From: Pararhizobium polonicum | Lineage (GTDB): Bacteria > Pseudomonadota > Alphaproteobacteria > Rhizobiales > Rhizobiaceae | NCBI RefSeq assembly: GCF_001687365.1 | Contig: NZ_LGLV01000005.1 | Coordinates: 1-64,000 of the forward strand | DNA length: 64,000 bases | Direction of reading: 5' to 3' | Part shown: positions 9,676 through 18,422 of the stretch, piece after piece | How positions within the stretch are numbered: position 1 is the first letter of the stretch | Layout: each line of letters starts with the position of its first letter | Program-made: the position numbers and the translations under genes | Notes under the pieces: model-generated | What the model was told of the DNA's origin: nothing | Database searches by the model: none | What the model saw: the letters and a program-made list of their open reading frames with translations, nothing else

Positions 9676-11205
9676 TTATTCCCCTCGCGGAAAGCGTTTG
9701 GATTCTTCGAGATTGTCGAGATTCATGTGGTTGCGCATGTAGCGCTCGGATGCCTTTTGCAGCGGCTGGTGATCCCACGGATAGTAGGCGCCGTTGCGCA
9801 GCGCCTCGTAGACCACCCAGCGCCGTGCCTGACTTTCGCGCACGGCGGAATCGAAGGCCTCCATGTCCCAGCGGCTATCGCGCATCGCCTGGAAGGCGCG
9901 CAGCGTCGGGGCATGGGCGGGCACGCCGGCAAGGTTCGTCAGCTCCAGCGGATCGGCTTCGAGATCGTAGAGCTGGTCCGGATCGAGTGCGCAATGAATG
10001 TATTTCCACTTGCCCTCGCGGATGCCGACGAGCGGGGCGTAGGAACCTTCGGCGGCATATTCCATCAGCACCGGGGCGATGCGCTCTGCGCCGTTGATGA
10101 CGGGAAGAAGGCTTTCGCCGTCCGTCCACGGCATGATCTCATCCATGGAAATGCCGGCAAGATCGCAGAGCGTCGGGGTTACGTCGAGATTGGAAGTGGG
10201 CGCCAGATGCAGGCCGGGCGTGACGCCGGGACCGGCGACCATCAGCGGCACGCGGGCCGACCCCTCGAAGAAATTCATCTTGAACCACAGTCCGCGCTCG
10301 CCGAGCATGTCGCCGTGATCCGAGCAGAACAGGATCAGCGTATCGTCCAGCATCCGTGTCCGGGTCAGCGTATCGATGAGCTCCCCGACCTTTTCGTCGA
10401 GATAGGAAATATTGGCGAAATAGGCCTGCCGCGAGCGGCGGACATTCTCTTCGGTCACCGAGAAATTCTGGTAGTCGCAGGCATGGATCAGGCGCTGCGA
10501 ATGCGGGTCCTGATCTTCCAGCGGGATGTCTCCGACTTCGGGCAGAAGCTGGTCGCAATCGTTGTAAAGATCCCAGAATTTCCGGCGTGCCACATAGGGG
10601 TCGTGCGGATGGGTGAAGGAGACCGTCACCGCCCATGGGCGCCGCACCGCATCGTCCTGCTCGCGGGAAAGGTGATAGAGCTTCTGGTTGGCCAGAAACG
10701 CCACCTCGTCGTCATATTCCATCTGGTTGGTGATCTCGGCGATGCCGGCGCCGGTGACCGAGCCGAGATTGTGATACCACCAGTCGATCCGCTCGCCCGG
10801 CTTGCGATAGTCCGGCGTCCAGCCGAAATCGGCGGGGTAGATATCCGTTGTCAGCCGTTCCTCGAAGCCGTGCAGCTGGTCCGGGCCGACGAAATGCATC
10901 TTGCCTGATAGAGCCGTGTAGTAGCCGGCGCGGCGCAGGTGATGTGCGAAGGTCGGGATCGACGAGATATATTCGGCGGCATTGTCGTAGACCTGCGTGC
11001 GGCTCGGCAATTGCCCGGCCATGAACGAGGCGCGGGCAGGGGCGCAGAGCGGCGAGGACGTATAGTTGTTGCGGAAACGCGCCGAGCGCTTGGCCAGCGC
11101 CTTCATATGCGGCGCATGCAGAAAATCCGCCGGGCCGTCGGGAAAGAATTTCCCGTTCAGCTGGTCGACCATGATGATGAGAATATTCGGCCGGCCTTTG
11201 GTCAT
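9676..11205 (-). CDS. betC: Choline-sulfatase
   Basis: Hydrolyses choline-O-sulfate to choline and sulfate, feeding both betaine synthesis and sulfur nutrition. The 509-residue protein is a type I sulfatase with the CAPAR motif at residues 54-58, where Cys54 would be converted to formylglycine. Metal-binding MVDQLN near the N-terminus and the [13 protein letters not shown] block are present. Presence of betC inside the bet operon is a Rhizobiaceae trait. It overlaps betI by four bases. Confidence 0.95.
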   Translation of the reverse strand: MTKGRPNILIIMVDQLNGKFFPDGPADFLHAPHMKALAKRSARFRNNYTSSPLCAPARASFMAGQLPSRTQVYDNAAEYISSIPTFAHHLRRAGYYTALSGKMHFVGPDQLHGFEERLTTDIYPADFGWTPDYRKPGERIDWWYHNLGSVTGAGIAEITNQMEYDDEVAFLANQKLYHLSREQDDAVRRPWAVTVSFTHPHDPYVARRKFWDLYNDCDQLLPEVGDIPLEDQDPHSQRLIHACDYQNFSVTEENVRRSRQAYFANISYLDEKVGELIDTLTRTRMLDDTLILFCSDHGDMLGERGLWFKMNFFEGSARVPLMVAGPGVTPGLHLAPTSNLDVTPTLCDLAGISMDEIMPWTDGESLLPVINGAERIAPVLMEYAAEGSYAPLVGIREGKWKYIHCALDPDQLYDLEADPLELTNLAGVPAHAPTLRAFQAMRDSRWDMEAFDSAVRESQARRWVVYEALRNGAYYPWDHQPLQKASERYMRNHMNLDNLEESKRFPRGE

Positions 11206-11804
11206 GCGGCGTTTTCCCGTGTCGAAAGAGCATCGAGGTTGAGCGTGATGTAGTCGTCGGTCAAAAGGATCGAGGCCTGCGCCGTCACCGGCGAAGAGCC
11301 GAGCGAACGGCGAATATACAGGCCGTCGATCATCGCGGCAGTGCCTTCTGCGATGCGCTGCGCATCATCTGCGACACACAGGCTTTTCAGGCTGGCGACG
11401 AGATTGGAATGCAGCCGGCGGGCATAGATCACCAGGAAACGCCGGGTCTCTTCGGAGCGCTGCGCTTCGGAATAAAAGGCGAGCCATGCGGCGATGGTTT
11501 CCGGCGCGAACTGGTCGGCCTGGAAGCTGACGCGCACGATCGCCGACAGGCGTTCCCGCGGCGACCCGGCCGCTTTCAGCGCCGTCACCGTATCGTCGCG
11601 CAATTGCTTCAGAAGGGACCGCACGGTTTCGACCAGCAGCTGCTCCTTGCTGCCGAAATAATGATGGGCAAGGGCCGCCGAAACGCCGGCATGCCGCGCG
11701 ATGTCGGACATGGTGACGGACAGCGTGCCCTGATCGCCGATGACATGCAGCGCTGCATCCACGAGCGCCTTGCGGCGCACCGGCTCCATCCCGATTTTCG
11801 GCAT
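11202..11804 (-). CDS. betI: TetR-family repressor BetI
   Basis: A 200-residue TetR-type repressor expected to respond to choline. The N-terminus MPKIGMEPVRRKALVDAAL is the standard BetI start, so 11804 is preferred over the longer frame. The helix-turn-helix is MSDIARHAGVSAALAHHYFGSKE at about residues 31-53. First gene of the operon; a near-perfect inverted repeat lies about 32 bases upstream of its start and is a likely autoregulatory operator. Confidence 0.95.
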   Translation of the reverse strand: MPKIGMEPVRRKALVDAALHVIGDQGTLSVTMSDIARHAGVSAALAHHYFGSKEQLLVETVRSLLKQLRDDTVTALKAAGSPRERLSAIVRVSFQADQFAPETIAAWLAFYSEAQRSEETRRFLVIYARRLHSNLVASLKSLCVADDAQRIAEGTAAMIDGLYIRRSLGSSPVTAQASILLTDDYITLNLDALSTRENAA

Positions 11805-11835
11805 TCTTTGTCCCCTTGTTGTCAGTAGTGTATTT

Positions 11836-11855
11836 TTGATTGATCCATCAATCAA
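11836..11855. promoter_or_regulatory. Putative BetI operator
   Basis: Perfect 9-bp arms TTGATTGAT (11836-11844) and ATCAATCAA (11847-11855) separated by CC. Position upstream of betI and the TTGATTG half-site similarity to the E. coli BetI operator support the assignment, which is inferred. Confidence 0.65.
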
Positions 11856-11958
11856 TAAAAAACTGCAGTCACGGACGAGGATTGTCTTGCCATCGAAACG
11901 GTCTCCGCTTCAACTGGAGGCCGGTGGCCGGTGTGCCTGCAGCGAAAGGAAATTTCCA

Positions 11959-12396
11959 ATGAAATCCCTGTTTCTCTCATGGCAGGCCTGGGCGCTTCTG
12001 TCGGCGGCCTTTGCCGCGCTCACCGCCATTTTCGCCAAGGTCGGTATCGAGAACGTCAATTCCGATTTTGCCACATTCATCCGGACGATCGTGATCCTTC
12101 TGGCCATCGCGCTGATGCTGGTCCTGACGGGAAACTGGCAGGCGCCCGGTACGGTGTCCGGCAAAAGCTGGCTGTTTCTCGTGCTGTCGGGGCTGGCGAC
12201 CGGAGCATCCTGGCTCTGCTATTTCCGTGCGCTGAAAATGGGAAATGCGGCGCAGGTCGCACCGGTCGACAAGCTCAGCGTCGTGCTTGTCGCTGTCTTC
12301 GCCGTGTTCTTCCTGGGCGAGAGGCTGTCGCCGGCCCATTGGGCCGGTGTCGGCATGGTCGCCTGCGGCGCGGTCCTTTTGGCCATCAAGATCTAG
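11959..12396 (+). CDS. EamA/DMT-family membrane protein (single EamA repeat)
   Basis: A 145-residue protein with about four to five hydrophobic helices and one EamA domain. Typical features are FAKVGIENVNS after the first helix and the conserved ...VAPVDKLSVVLVAVFAVFFLGERL block. Full-length DMT exporters have two such repeats, so this one would act as a dimer, like small SMR-type members. Substrate unknown. The start has a good AAAGGAAA ribosome binding site. It is divergent from betI, but I see no direct link to betaine metabolism. Confidence 0.8.
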   Translation: MKSLFLSWQAWALLSAAFAALTAIFAKVGIENVNSDFATFIRTIVILLAIALMLVLTGNWQAPGTVSGKSWLFLVLSGLATGASWLCYFRALKMGNAAQVAPVDKLSVVLVAVFAVFFLGERLSPAHWAGVGMVACGAVLLAIKI

Positions 12397-12423
12397 CAAT
12401 GGACGGTTATTGCTCTATTTACG

Positions 12424-12441
12424 ATTATATGATCATGTAAT
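12424..12441. promoter_or_regulatory. Imperfect palindrome upstream of the HdeD-like gene
   Basis: ATTA-T-ATGATCAT-G-TAAT reads symmetrically except at two positions. It lies about 20 bases before the gene start, in a locally AT-rich patch, so it could be an operator or overlap the promoter. No regulator is assigned. Confidence 0.35.
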
Positions 12442-12460
12442 TGTAATTGGAGGTTGTGTC

Positions 12461-13009
12461 ATGTCCCAGGCATTCGATCCCGATGCCAAACCGGTTCTGC
12501 ATGAGAAATGGGGCTGGTTCGTCGCGCTCGGCGTGGTGATGATCATGGGCGGCAGCATCGCTTTCGGCAACGTGCTCGCCGCCACTGTGGCCTCGGTCTA
12601 TTCCGTCGGCATCGTCATGCTTCTCGGTGGCATGATGCATCTGATGCAGGCGCTTCGGGTCAAGAAGTGGGAAAGCGCGTTCTACTGGAGTTTCAGCGGT
12701 TCCTGTTACACCTCCGCCGGCATCTTTGCCTTTCTCGATCCGCTGCTGGCCTCCGCGACGATCACGGCCCTGATGGCCATTGCGCTGATTGTCGCCGGCG
12801 CCTTCCGGATCTGGGTGGCGTTCAGGTTGAAGCCGCTCGACGGATGGGGATGGATCGCGCTCGGCGGGCTCGTCACGCTCGTTGCCGGCCTTGTCATCGC
12901 CGCCGGCTGGCCGGTCAACAGCCTGTGGATTCTCGGGCTGCTGCTGGCGCTTGACCTCGTCATGCAGGGGCTGGCGCTCATCGTCTTCGGTGTATTCGCC
13001 AAGGGATAG
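12461..13009 (+). CDS. HdeD-family integral membrane protein
   Basis: A 182-residue protein with six predicted transmembrane helices in three pairs, matching the HdeD/DUF308 family associated with acid resistance in enterobacteria. The first helix GWFVALGVVMIMGGSIAFGN and the later LIVAGAFRIWVAFRLK are characteristic. The start at 12461 follows TTGGAGG (12448-12454). It is 64 bases downstream of the EamA gene and could share its transcript. Confidence 0.8.
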   Translation: MSQAFDPDAKPVLHEKWGWFVALGVVMIMGGSIAFGNVLAATVASVYSVGIVMLLGGMMHLMQALRVKKWESAFYWSFSGSCYTSAGIFAFLDPLLASATITALMAIALIVAGAFRIWVAFRLKPLDGWGWIALGGLVTLVAGLVIAAGWPVNSLWILGLLLALDLVMQGLALIVFGVFAKG

Positions 13010-13060
13010 ACGGCCGGCGACACTTGCCGAAACATGGTTGCATTTTATGCTAACTCACGG

Positions 13061-13089
13061 CAGTCATTGAACTTTCATCAAACTGTCAT
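13061..13089 (+). promoter_or_regulatory. Triple PHO-box-like heptamer array
   Basis: Three direct repeats, CAGTCAT (13061), CTTTCAT (13072) and CTGTCAT (13083), are spaced exactly 11 bases apart with AT-rich spacers TGAA and CAAA. The PhoB box is two CTGTCAT-like heptamers with a 4-base spacer, and PhoB can polymerise on tandem units. The array ends 74 bases before the EAL-protein start. PhoB control is inferred. Confidence 0.6.
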
Positions 13090-13163
13090 GCTGGGGAAAC
13101 GGAAAATTCAGGTCTGCGGAACGATCTTTCGCGCGATCTCATGTCCGTTTCCGGAGTTCCCGC

Positions 13164-14978
13164 ATGTCCGCCGCGCCGATTGCCGCCCCTGCCGAAATGC
13201 TGTCCCTGCGCCGCTTTGGTGACGATCAGATCGTCACGCTTGCGAAACTCGCCATCGAAAATGCCTTCCAGCCGATCGCCGAGATCTCGACGGGCGCCGT
13301 CTTCGGTTACGAGACGCTGATGCGCGGCTATGAGCGGCTGGGTTTCAAATCGCCGCTGGATCTGCTCGACAAGGCGGAAGAGGCGGGGCAGCTGCTGGCG
13401 CTGGAGCACATGATCAACACACGTGCCTTTGCCGGCTTTGCCAGCCTGCCGGATTTTTCCTCGCGCACCCTGTTCGTCAATTTCGACAGCCGCTTGATCG
13501 GTCTCGAAGGCGATGTCGTCGAGCGGCTGGGCCACCATCTGAAACGCTCCGGTATCCCGCCATCGTCGATCTGCTTCGAACTGTCGGAACGCTTCGACAG
13601 CGGCACGATGCCGGATTTCTCCGACCTGGTAAAGCGGTTGCGGCTGGGCGGCTTCAAGCTGGCGATCGACGATTTCGGTGTCGGCTTCAATGGACTGAAG
13701 CTGCTCTGCGACCAGCCGGTGGACTATGTGAAGATCGACCGGCATTTCATCTCCGGCATCGAGTCCAACGCCCGCAAGCGTCATATGGTCCGCCACACGG
13801 TCAACACGGCGCATGTTCTCGGCACGCGGGTGATCGCTGAAGGGGTCGAGACGGAGGCCGAATTCGCCACCTGCCGCGATCTCGGCTGTGATCTCGTCCA
13901 GGGCTATTTCGTCGCCCGCCCGACGGTGCATTTCGCCGATCTGCAGCCGGCCTATCCGCATCTGGAACAGTCGGCCAGCGCGCGCCGCCAATCGACCTCG
14001 CTTGACAGCATCCTCATCCGCAAGCAGATCGAACAGGTGCCGGCGCTGCGCGAAAACGACGATTTGGATTCGGTGTTCGAACTGTTTCGCCGGTCGCCGC
14101 AGCGCAGCTTCTTTCCGGTTCTGAATGCCAATGGCGAACCGCGCGGCGTGCTGCATGAATATCACGTCAAGGAGATGATCTATCATCCCTTCGGCCGCGA
14201 CCTCCTGAAGAACCATCTGTACCAGCGCCATATCTCGCATTTCGTCAGCCCGGCGCCGATCGCCGATCTGGAAACGCCGGCCGACGAGATGCTGAAGATC
14301 TTTGCCGGCATGGATGGCAGCGATTGTGTCATCCTGACGGAGAACATGCGCTATGCCGGTGTGCTGTCGGCCGCGTCGCTCCTGAAGATCATCAGCGAAA
14401 AACAGCTGAAGACCGCGCAGGAACAGAACCCGCTGACCGGCCTTCCCGGCAACCGCGCCATCCGCGATTATGTGCAGGGTGCGGTGCTCGATGCCGATGC
14501 GGCGCGCACTTTCTGCTATTGCGATTTCGACAGCTTCAAGCCCTTCAACGATCATTACGGCTTCCAGAAGGGCGATCTGGCGATCTCGCTGTTTGCCGCG
14601 CTGATGCGCCGGCATTTTATCGGCGAGGAAAAGTTCCTCGGCCATGTCGGCGGCGACGATTTCTTCATCGGTGTCGCCGGCGTGACGCGCGAGGAGATGG
14701 CCGCTGTGCTGACGCGCCTCCTGTCCGAATTCCGCAACGATGTCCGCCAGCTCTATTCGCCGGAACATCGCGAGGCCGGCTACATGACCGGCCATGGCCG
14801 CAGCGGCGAGGCGACGATCTTTCCGCTGATGCGGTGCTCGATCGCCGTTCTCATCCTGCCGGAAGGTTTCGTCTTTTCCGACGCCCAGGCGGTCAGCGCC
14901 CGCATCGCCGAGATCAAGAGCCGCGCCAAGGAAAGCGACGATGGTCTGGTCTTCGATACGTTCGGCGGCTCGAACTGA
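13164..14978 (+). CDS. EAL-CBS-GGDEF protein, probable c-di-GMP phosphodiesterase
   Basis: A 604-residue cytoplasmic protein with an N-terminal EAL domain (~25-265), a central CBS-like pair (~285-420) and a C-terminal GGDEF domain (~430-600). The EAL signature reads ETL (50-52); the other catalytic positions are kept: FELSER, AIDDFG, VKIDRH, AEGVE and QGYF. The GGDEF site reads GGDDF (~496), so the usual metal-binding Glu is Asp and cyclase activity is doubtful. Most likely it degrades c-di-GMP, with the CBS and GGDEF parts sensing nucleotides. No membrane segment is seen. Upstream PHO-box-like repeats suggest phosphate control; a strong terminator follows. Confidence 0.9.
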   Translation: MSAAPIAAPAEMLSLRRFGDDQIVTLAKLAIENAFQPIAEISTGAVFGYETLMRGYERLGFKSPLDLLDKAEEAGQLLALEHMINTRAFAGFASLPDFSSRTLFVNFDSRLIGLEGDVVERLGHHLKRSGIPPSSICFELSERFDSGTMPDFSDLVKRLRLGGFKLAIDDFGVGFNGLKLLCDQPVDYVKIDRHFISGIESNARKRHMVRHTVNTAHVLGTRVIAEGVETEAEFATCRDLGCDLVQGYFVARPTVHFADLQPAYPHLEQSASARRQSTSLDSILIRKQIEQVPALRENDDLDSVFELFRRSPQRSFFPVLNANGEPRGVLHEYHVKEMIYHPFGRDLLKNHLYQRHISHFVSPAPIADLETPADEMLKIFAGMDGSDCVILTENMRYAGVLSAASLLKIISEKQLKTAQEQNPLTGLPGNRAIRDYVQGAVLDADAARTFCYCDFDSFKPFNDHYGFQKGDLAISLFAALMRRHFIGEEKFLGHVGGDDFFIGVAGVTREEMAAVLTRLLSEFRNDVRQLYSPEHREAGYMTGHGRSGEATIFPLMRCSIAVLILPEGFVFSDAQAVSARIAEIKSRAKESDDGLVFDTFGGSN

Positions 14979-14984
14979 AACGGC

Positions 14985-15019
14985 AACGGGCTGGAATCCA
15001 TGACGGATTCCAGCCCGTT
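14985..15019. terminator. Strong hairpin terminator after the EAL gene
   Basis: A 15-bp perfect stem (14985-14999 with 15005-15019) and 5-base loop, beginning six bases after the stop codon. It also lies downstream of the convergent DUF1344 gene and may act in both directions. Confidence 0.75.
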
Positions 15020-15050
15020 TCGGGTATGCTCGTGCGCGACGGCAGGGCTG

Positions 15051-15311
15051 TCACGGCACCAGCGGCGTGACCATCGTTGCCCGGCGTTTGTCGCCCATTG
15101 TCTGATAGGTGACCGCCACCCTTTGGCCGACCTTCAGGCCCGGGTCCTTGAACCCTCCCGGCAGCAGAAATTTCGTGCCGTTCTTCAGCGTCAGGGTCAT
15201 CGCCTGCGGGTTGTAGTCGCGGATGTTGCCGGTTGCGGTGCTGGCAGCAAAGGCGGCGGACGACAGGGAGATTGCCGAGAGAATGGTCAAAGAGGCCAGA
15301 AGAGCACGCAT
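15051..15311 (-). CDS. Exported DUF1344-type small protein
   Basis: An 86-residue protein with a Sec signal peptide (hydrophobic core ~4-18, Ala-rich cleavage region SSAAFAAS ~17-24). The mature ~63 residues form a small beta-rich unit with TATGNIRDYNPQAMTLTLKNG, as in DUF1344 periplasmic proteins of rhizobia. Function unknown. The start at 15311 is the ATG that gives a proper signal peptide; an open frame continues upstream without one. Confidence 0.75.
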   Translation of the reverse strand: MRALLASLTILSAISLSSAAFAASTATGNIRDYNPQAMTLTLKNGTKFLLPGGFKDPGLKVGQRVAVTYQTMGDKRRATMVTPLVP

Positions 15312-15648
15312 GGCGTCGTCCTTGTTGGGTCCGTACAGCCGGGACCGATCGTTGTAAAACCGTCCGGAGCTCATCGCGGCTGGGGAACCGCCGGTGTCTC
15401 CCGGTTTCGAGGCGACGCTAGACGCGGCTTTTTTCGATTTCAAATTAAAGAAACTTAATGTTGGCAAGGGCTTGGGTGGCCCAATTTCGCCACGATAGGC
15501 CGCATCAATGCCTGCCTTGCTGGGATTTCGCCGCAATCCGCAACGGTCCGCGCATGGCGGTATGGCTGTTGATCCGGAGGAAAACACGGCTTTGCCGATT
15601 GCCTTTGGCGCGCTAGATAATCGGCCATCGTCCATCAAGGAGAAGACC
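15312..15648. other. Divergent intergenic region with candidate promoter
   Basis: No gene is supported. TTGCCG (15592-15597) and TAGATA (15614-15619), 16 bases apart, form a plausible promoter for the oxidoreductase gene starting at 15649. An AT-rich patch around 15430-15465 may carry the promoter of the minus-strand gene. Confidence 0.4.
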
Positions 15649-16647
15649 GTGACCCTGCCGAGCGAAATGACCTATGTCGACCTTCCGTCCCCCGGGGGGC
15701 CGGAAAAGATGGTGCTGGCACGCGGACCGCTGCCGGATCTGAAGCCCGGCGACATCCTGATCCGCGTCGAAGCCGCCGGCGTCAACCGCCCCGACGTGCT
15801 GCAGCGGCTCGGCGTCTATCCGCCGCCGCCGGGCGCAAGCCCCATCCTCGGGCTGGAGGTTGCTGGCGAAGTGGTGGCCATGGGCGAGGGGGCCGAGGGC
15901 TTCATCGTCGGCGACAAGGTCTGCGGACTTGCCAATGGCGGCGGCTATGCCGAATTCTGCGCCCTGCCGGCGACGCAGGCCATGCCCTGGCCGAAGGGCT
16001 ATGATGCGGCGCGTGCCGCAGCGCTGCCGGAAACCTTCTTCACCGTCTGGGCCAATGTCTTCCAGATGGCCGATCTGGTCGAGGGCGAAAAGATCCTCAT
16101 TCATGGCGGCTCCAGCGGCATCGGCACCACCGCCATCCAGCTTGCGCGCGCCTTCGGTGCCGAGGTTTTCGTGACGGCTGGAAGCAAGGACAAGTGCGAC
16201 GCCTGCGTCGCGCTCGGCGCCAGGCGGGCGATCAACTACCGGGAAGAGGATTTCAAGGCGGTTATATTGGAAGAAACCGGCGGCCACGGCGTCGATGTCA
16301 TCCTCGACATGGTCGGCGCCCCCTATTTCGACCGCAACATCGCCTCGTTGGCCAAGGACGGACGCCTGTCGATCATCGCCTTCCTCGGCGGTGCCTCGGT
16401 GGAGAAAGCCAATATCGCGCCGATCCTGGGCAAGCGCCTGCATGTCATGGGCTCGGCGATGCGGCCGCGCACGGCCGTCGAGAAGGAAGCGATCCGCGAC
16501 GATCTGGAGGACAATGTCTGGCCGCTGCTGGAAGATGGCGACATCGCGCCGGTCATGCATGCGATCGTACCGTTTTCCGAGGTTGCCGAAGCGCACCGGC
16601 TGATGGAGGCCGGAGACCACATCGGCAAGATCGTCATGACGTTCTAA
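15649..16647 (+). CDS. NAD(P)H:quinone oxidoreductase (zinc-independent MDR family)
   Basis: A 332-residue medium-chain reductase related to Qor and the PIG3 quinone oxidoreductases. The N-terminal GroES-like domain has [14 protein letters not shown]; the Rossmann fold has [15 protein letters not shown] at ~160-175; there are no zinc-ligand cysteines. Predicted role: NADPH-dependent reduction of quinones. The GTG at 15649 is chosen because AAGGAG lies six bases upstream; the next ATG is 18 bases in. Confidence 0.85.
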   Translation: MTLPSEMTYVDLPSPGGPEKMVLARGPLPDLKPGDILIRVEAAGVNRPDVLQRLGVYPPPPGASPILGLEVAGEVVAMGEGAEGFIVGDKVCGLANGGGYAEFCALPATQAMPWPKGYDAARAAALPETFFTVWANVFQMADLVEGEKILIHGGSSGIGTTAIQLARAFGAEVFVTAGSKDKCDACVALGARRAINYREEDFKAVILEETGGHGVDVILDMVGAPYFDRNIASLAKDGRLSIIAFLGGASVEKANIAPILGKRLHVMGSAMRPRTAVEKEAIRDDLEDNVWPLLEDGDIAPVMHAIVPFSEVAEAHRLMEAGDHIGKIVMTF

Positions 16648-16731
16648 AGTCTAAAGCTGGCGGCTCTTGCAATCGGCAAGAATCGGACTACCTTCAGATC
16701 AGCTTCAACAGAACGAAAGGAAGGTGATCCA

Positions 16732-16806
16732 GTGTCTAATGAGATTTCGAACCTCGTAACGGGCATGGGAGTTGTGATGGTAGGAACGAGGCAGCCCTCG
16801 ATCTGA
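16732..16806 (+). CDS. Possible 24-residue peptide with extended ribosome binding site
   Basis: A GTG-initiated frame of 24 codons ending TGA at 16804-16806. Just upstream, 16715-16730 reads GAAAGGAAGGTGATCC, which is the complement of the alphaproteobacterial 16S rRNA 3' tail except for one inserted A. The peptide is neutral and Gly/Val-rich. It lies inside the candidate small RNA. Translation is not proven; the element could instead bind ribosomes or 16S RNA without coding. Confidence 0.35.
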   Translation: MSNEISNLVTGMGVVMVGTRQPSI

Positions 16807-16871
16807 ACCACCCTTCCTGCGGGTCGCATCGTGGATGCGGTCCGGGCCCTTTACCTGGCCAAAACTCATGG

Positions 16872-16900
16872 AGGGCGGCCTTGTGCGGCCCTTTTTGTTT
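16872..16900 (+). terminator. Intrinsic terminator of the candidate small RNA
   Basis: GGGC/GCCC-type GC-rich hairpin (16873-16890) with an internal mismatch, followed by CTTTTTGTTT. Confidence 0.7.
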
Positions 16901-16936
16901 GTCTGCTGCAATGTCTGGGGGATCGTGTTTCGGCGC

Positions 16937-17248
16937 CTATTTTAGATTGCCGGGATCAGGCAGGTCGGCAGGTGCCAACGGATATCGTTTCGCACTGTAG
17001 ACCCGCAAAATGAAGATCGTATCGTCGATGACGGTATAGGGGATGATAAACCCATAGCGGGGCTCGACAAGCTCGCGGATGTCCTCCCGCACGGTTTTGC
17101 GCCCAATGGCTTGATGCTTGGCAACGGGCTGGATGGTTTTGGAAATCTGGCTTGCGACCGATCTGAAACCGGCGGGATTTTTGAGGCGGAGCCGTTCTTT
17201 GAGATCATCGAGATCGTGCATGGCATGAGACGTAAACCGTATCCGCAT
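16937..17248 (-). CDS. RelE/ParE family toxin (second module)
   Basis: A 103-residue ParE/RelE-fold protein: N-terminal RIRFTSHAMHDLDDLKERL helix, the central AIGRKTVREDIRELVEPRYGFIIPYTV strands and C-terminal ILRVYSAKR. The order Arg-Glu-Leu...Tyr-...-Ile-Pro-Tyr-x-Val is characteristic. It follows its antitoxin by eight bases in the same direction, the usual parDE order. Confidence 0.85.
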   Translation of the reverse strand: MRIRFTSHAMHDLDDLKERLRLKNPAGFRSVASQISKTIQPVAKHQAIGRKTVREDIRELVEPRYGFIIPYTVIDDTIFILRVYSAKRYPLAPADLPDPGNLK

Positions 17249-17256
17249 CGGCAGGT

Positions 17257-17535
17257 TTAAGCCTTTGAAAGTTTGGGTCTGGCCTTTTCCGCGCCGCTAT
17301 CCCAACTTTCCAGCCATTCCAGCACTTCGGAGCCGTCATAGGACTGGCCCGCTTTCGCATCTCCGATGGCGGAATCCATCTCGGTAAGCCAGCGAAGCTG
17401 ATTGTTGACATAGGTGCCGATGGCGTCGTTGACGATCAATGAGCGGGAGCGCCCGGTCTTTTCGGCCAGGGACGCGATTTGTGCTTCCAGACTCTCCGGA
17501 AGTTCGACCGGTGGTCTTTTGAGCGGCTGCGACAT
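17257..17535 (-). CDS. Ribbon-helix-helix antitoxin (CopG/ParD type)
   Basis: A 92-residue protein with an RHH domain: a strand PPVELPESLEAQIASLAEKTGR followed by SRSLIVNDAIGTYV, then an acidic C-terminal tail (DGSEVLEWLESWDS) suited to toxin binding. Start at 17535 follows GGAG eight bases upstream. First gene of the second toxin-antitoxin pair; it likely represses its own promoter. Confidence 0.85.
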   Translation of the reverse strand: MSQPLKRPPVELPESLEAQIASLAEKTGRSRSLIVNDAIGTYVNNQLRWLTEMDSAIGDAKAGQSYDGSEVLEWLESWDSGAEKARPKLSKA

Positions 17536-17608
17536 CTTCGTCTCCACGCGAATTCCATGCTTCATTCTAACATAGTTTTTTCCGTCTGCATCCGAAAGCG
17601 CCGTGGCG

Positions 17609-18346
17609 TTAAACCCCGAACCGCCCCAGCGCCGGTATCTTCACCGCCGGGCGCATCACGTCGAAGCCGGCGACCAGCCCCATGAAATGCACCTCCAGCC
17701 CGCTACGCATGCCGGCCGAAACCCCCAGCAGCCCGTAGAGCGTCGCGTGCATGTCCAGCCCGTCGGCATCGACCGAAAAAAGCTTGCCCTCCGGCAGGTA
17801 GTCACGCCCGACGGCGTCGGGCGGCAGCACGGCGCCAAGCTCCGGCACCGAGCGCAGCACATGGGCGACGAAGGTGTTGGAGTTCGGCCCCGGCCAGATG
17901 CGGTAGGCGCCGGGTTTCGAATAGGGATAGGACTGGATCGCCTGCTCGATCTTCGGGATCAGCCGGGTTGCTTCTTCCCCCGTGACGCTCACCACCAGAT
18001 GCGGCGTGTTCGAATACCAGCGCGCGTCGGCCGGATAGCCGTTGCGGCGGATCGGCGAACCCCAGCCGACCTTGTCGTAGCGGTTGTAGGTGGCATCGCC
18101 CTGTCCCTTGGTGACGATCCAGGAATGGCTGGCGACGGCCCCCTTCATGCCGCCGGTGGTGGCGGAAAAAATGTAGATCGCCGCCGTCTTGTCGTCTGCG
18201 GGTTTCGGCAGGATGTTTGCCGAAGACCAGTCCGCCTCGCGCCAGCTTGCCGGCCTTTCCTTGACATACCACCATCCGGCCGAAGCGAGTGCCGGCAGGA
18301 GATAGACGAACAGGATGGCGAGCAGCAGTCTCTTGAAAAATTTCAT
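17609..18346 (-). CDS. DUF3750 family membrane-anchored protein
   Basis: The 245-residue protein has one N-terminal hydrophobic segment (residues ~4-24), probably a membrane anchor, and a periplasmic domain of the DUF3750 type with HSWIVTK, GWGSPIRRNGYPADARW and WPGPNSNTFVAHVLR. Conserved His, Asn and Cys-free active-site-like clusters suggest a papain-like or permuted hydrolase fold, but no activity is known. Divergent from the asparaginase gene with 76 bases between starts. Confidence 0.8.
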   Translation of the reverse strand: MKFFKRLLLAILFVYLLPALASAGWWYVKERPASWREADWSSANILPKPADDKTAAIYIFSATTGGMKGAVASHSWIVTKGQGDATYNRYDKVGWGSPIRRNGYPADARWYSNTPHLVVSVTGEEATRLIPKIEQAIQSYPYSKPGAYRIWPGPNSNTFVAHVLRSVPELGAVLPPDAVGRDYLPEGKLFSVDADGLDMHATLYGLLGVSAGMRSGLEVHFMGLVAGFDVMRPAVKIPALGRFGV

Positions 18347-18422
18347 GGAATGGCCCGGGTTTTGTGTTGCGTGATCTTGGGCTAAAGACACGGGCAGAAA
18401 TTGGATTTTTGAGGGCAGAAGC

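Larger units (their letters stand above)
16695..16900 (+). ncRNA. Candidate small RNA with intrinsic terminator
   Basis: The 290-base gap after the oxidoreductase gene contains an ordered set of hairpins: CCTCGT/ACGAGG (16752-16757 with 16786-16791), CGCATC/GATGCG (16825-16830 with 16834-16839) and a terminator at 16872-16900. A weak promoter TTGCAA-16-TACCTT (16667-16694) could start it near 16700. The downstream gene is on the opposite strand, so this is not a leader of a plus-strand gene. It may also encode a 24-residue peptide. I cannot match it to a named rhizobial sRNA. Confidence 0.4.

Noticed and set aside
8268..10097. Long plus-strand frame across betB and part of betC
   Set aside because: Opposite strand holds two canonical enzymes; the frame has no recognisable domains.
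13086..14795. Long minus-strand frame opposite the EAL-GGDEF gene
   Set aside because: It lacks family motifs, while the plus strand encodes complete EAL and GGDEF domains.
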